DNA from: Alphaproteobacteria bacterium
Lineage (GTDB): Bacteria; Pseudomonadota; Alphaproteobacteria; ATCC43930; CGMCC-115725
Direction: 5' to 3'
DNA: 7,619 bases
Assembly: GCA_030039815.1 (NCBI GenBank)
Contig: JASHUW010000044.1
Coordinates: forward strand, 1 to 7,619
Position 1 is the first letter of the stretch. Every line of letters begins with the position of its first letter. Under the pieces are notes generated by a model that did no database searches, was not told the DNA's origin, and was given only the letters and a program-made list of their open reading frames with translations. Positions 6,240-7,619 of this stretch are shown one piece after another. The position numbers and the translations under genes are program-made.

Positions 6240-7619
6240 CTAGCGATGGTGGTCAACGCCCCCGCCGCCATGCGGCGCACCGCCGCCGTGGGATGCGCCG
6301 CCGCCATGAGGGGCGCCGCCGCCAAAATGCGGACCTCCGCCCGTGTGCGCGGCGCCGAAACTGGTATGCGCCATCGCATGACCGCCGCCACCGAAACGCG
6401 GTCCGCCGCCGAGATGCGCGGCGCCGCCCATTCTCCCGGCGGCAAAGCCGGCATGGCCGAAATGCGCTGCTCCGCCGCCCCGCGCCGCAAAGGCCGCCCT
6501 CCCCGCGAAATGACCCGTCGCGGCCACATGGCCCGCCGCGCCGAAACGCTCGGCGCCCGCATGACGGGCAACACCTTCCGCGGCAAAGCCGCGCGTGGCC
6601 GCCGCCGCGCCGGCGCCCACCGACAACCCCGCGACCATGCCTCTCTCGCCCGCCCTAGTGGCTGCCGTCACGGCCGCGACGCGGGCCGCACCGAACCGCG
6701 CGGTCACCGCCGGGTCGCCATAGGCGACGCCGCCGCGATGCGCCGGATCATGTACCCACACGTTTCCGGCAAAGGCGGGATGCGGGTCGAGCGCCGCGTA
6801 GCGGCCGCGATCGACGATGACGTCGTAGTGGCCCCAGTCGAGCCACCACCAGCCCCAGAGCGGTCCGAAAGCAGCGAGCTCGACGAATGGCCAGAAGCCG
6901 ATCGGGTAGCCGGGCTCGAAGTAGAATCCGACCGGAATCGGGAAATAGTCGGGCGGATATTCCGGCGCCGGCCATGGCCCGTAAACCACTCGCGGGTTGT
7001 AAACGGGTACGCAGACGACCTGCGAATCGGATGGCAAGATCGCGATGTTGTCGCCACTGGTCTGGATCACGCAGTGGCATTGCGGCGTCGCCCTGAGGTT
7101 CCCCGCTGCCATCGCGTCATGCCGCAGCGCCTGCACCGCCGCCATCACGTCGGCTTGCTGCGCGAGGAATGCATTGCCGAGCTGCTGCGTCCACTGCAGC
7201 CGTTCGGCCATCAGCGCCAGAAGCTTGGGAAACGGCACCAGCGCCATGACGCTGGGATCCCAGTTTTCCGACTTGAGCGCGTTGGTCAGCGCGTCGCCCT
7301 TGAGGCTCTGGTGCGCGGGCTCGCGCACCCAGCGATCCGCCTCGACGATTTCCAGCGGATAGGTGGATGCCATCAGCACCTGGCTGAGCAGCGGATCCGG
7401 ATAAAGTGCGATCGGCGCGACAAGCTGCTCCAGTTGCCCCTTGTTGAGCGGGTTCGTAGCGACGGTCGCGGGGCCCGGTGTCGGCGGCGTCGCCGGCTGC
7501 GCCGCGACCGCCTGATCCGAGACCGGCTGCGCCGCTGCCGGCTGTTGCGCGACCGCCGGTGCGGCGGCCGCGGTCTGCGTCGACGGCTCGGGCGGGAAGA
7601 ACATCGACGGCATGTCCTG
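6240..7619 (-). CDS. DUF3300 family protein with Gly/Ala/His-rich tail (N-terminus beyond right edge)
   Basis: The frame is open at the right edge: two more codons (Gln, Asp) precede the first ATG at 7613. Family members normally begin with a secretion signal, which is absent here, so the true start is probably outside the window. Counting from the ATG at 7613: residues 10-55 are an Ala/Pro/Gln-rich linker. Residues about 55-300 are the DUF3300 core, including LVAPIALYPDPLLSQVLMAS (64-83), YPLEIVEADRW (85-95), VPVYNPRVVYGPW (202-214) and an aromatic stretch WGWWWLDW (253-260). Residues about 305-457 are low-complexity Ala/Gly with many histidines, ending in three HGGG-type repeats and HHR. 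Cysteines 179, 181 and 201 lie in the core. DUF3300 proteins are thought to be exported, and their function is unknown. The family call is from motif recognition and is fairly firm; the role is not known. Confidence 0.88.
   Translation of the reverse strand, partial: QDMPSMFFPPEPSTQTAAAAPAVAQQPAAAQPVSDQAVAAQPATPPTPGPATVATNPLNKGQLEQLVAPIALYPDPLLSQVLMASTYPLEIVEADRWVREPAHQSLKGDALTNALKSENWDPSVMALVPFPKLLALMAERLQWTQQLGNAFLAQQADVMAAVQALRHDAMAAGNLRATPQCHCVIQTSGDNIAILPSDSQVVCVPVYNPRVVYGPWPAPEYPPDYFPIPVGFYFEPGYPIGFWPFVELAAFGPLWGWWWLDWGHYDVIVDRGRYAALDPHPAFAGNVWVHDPAHRGGVAYGDPAVTARFGAARVAAVTAATRAGERGMVAGLSVGAGAAAATRGFAAEGVARHAGAERFGAAGHVAATGHFAGRAAFAARGGGAAHFGHAGFAAGRMGGAAHLGGGPRFGGGGHAMAHTSFGAAHTGGGPHFGGGAPHGGGASHGGGAPHGGGGVDHHR
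6261..6314 (-). repeat. Three tandem 18-base repeats coding APHGGG/ASHGGG/APHGGG
   Basis: Three consecutive 18-base units encode Ala-Pro/Ser-His-Gly-Gly-Gly at the C-terminus of the DUF3300 protein. The units differ at several positions, mostly synonymous, and one carries Pro to Ser. Such an in-frame array could change copy number by slippage without breaking the gene. Confidence 0.8.

Noticed and set aside
7611..7613. ATG at 7611-7613 (minus strand) as the true start of the DUF3300 gene
   Set aside because: The frame is open to the window edge and no signal peptide follows this ATG, as would be expected for the family, so the gene is treated as 5'-truncated by the window.
1..7619. CRISPR array, tRNA, rRNA, insertion sequence or phage element
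   Set aside because: No regularly spaced direct repeats, RNA gene signatures, transposase motifs or terminal inverted repeats were seen. Nearly all the sequence is accounted for by six genes.

Overview
The window is GC-rich (by eye about two-thirds G+C, with strongly G/C-biased third codon positions) and densely coding. Codon use, gene content and protein style suggest an alphaproteobacterium. I cannot name a genus. I see no tRNA, rRNA, CRISPR array, insertion sequence or phage gene, and no gene-free stretch longer than about 170 bases.

Layout. (1) Bases 1-3285, minus strand: a UDP-sugar 4-epimerase gene (galE type) is followed by a large gene that runs off the left edge. The large gene encodes an unusual fusion: an N-terminal glycoside-hydrolase-like TIM barrel, a family 2 glycosyltransferase domain, and C-terminal membrane segments. 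(2) Bases 3286-3453: a divergent intergenic region. (3) Bases 3454-5842, plus strand: ugd (UDP-glucose 6-dehydrogenase) and uxs (UDP-glucuronate decarboxylase) form a two-gene operon. (4) Bases 5844-6140, minus strand: a small lipoprotein of unknown function, convergent with uxs. (5) Bases 6240-7619, minus strand: a DUF3300 protein with a Gly/Ala/His-rich tail, whose N-terminus lies beyond the right edge. A hairpin that may be a terminator separates it from the lipoprotein gene.

How the genes fit together. Ugd oxidises UDP-glucose to UDP-glucuronate. Uxs decarboxylates UDP-glucuronate to UDP-xylose. The GalE-type enzyme either interconverts UDP-glucose and UDP-galactose or, by analogy with the rhizobial UDP-xylose 4-epimerase, converts UDP-xylose to UDP-arabinose. 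The adjacent membrane glycosyltransferase is a plausible consumer of one of these sugars. The left two-thirds of the window therefore looks like part of a surface glycan (exopolysaccharide or glycolipid) locus that continues leftwards. The lipoprotein and DUF3300 genes have no evident link to it.

The most interesting item is the glycosidase-glycosyltransferase fusion. It appears to keep both glutamates expected of a retaining glycosidase but has no signal peptide. The rest is fairly conventional.
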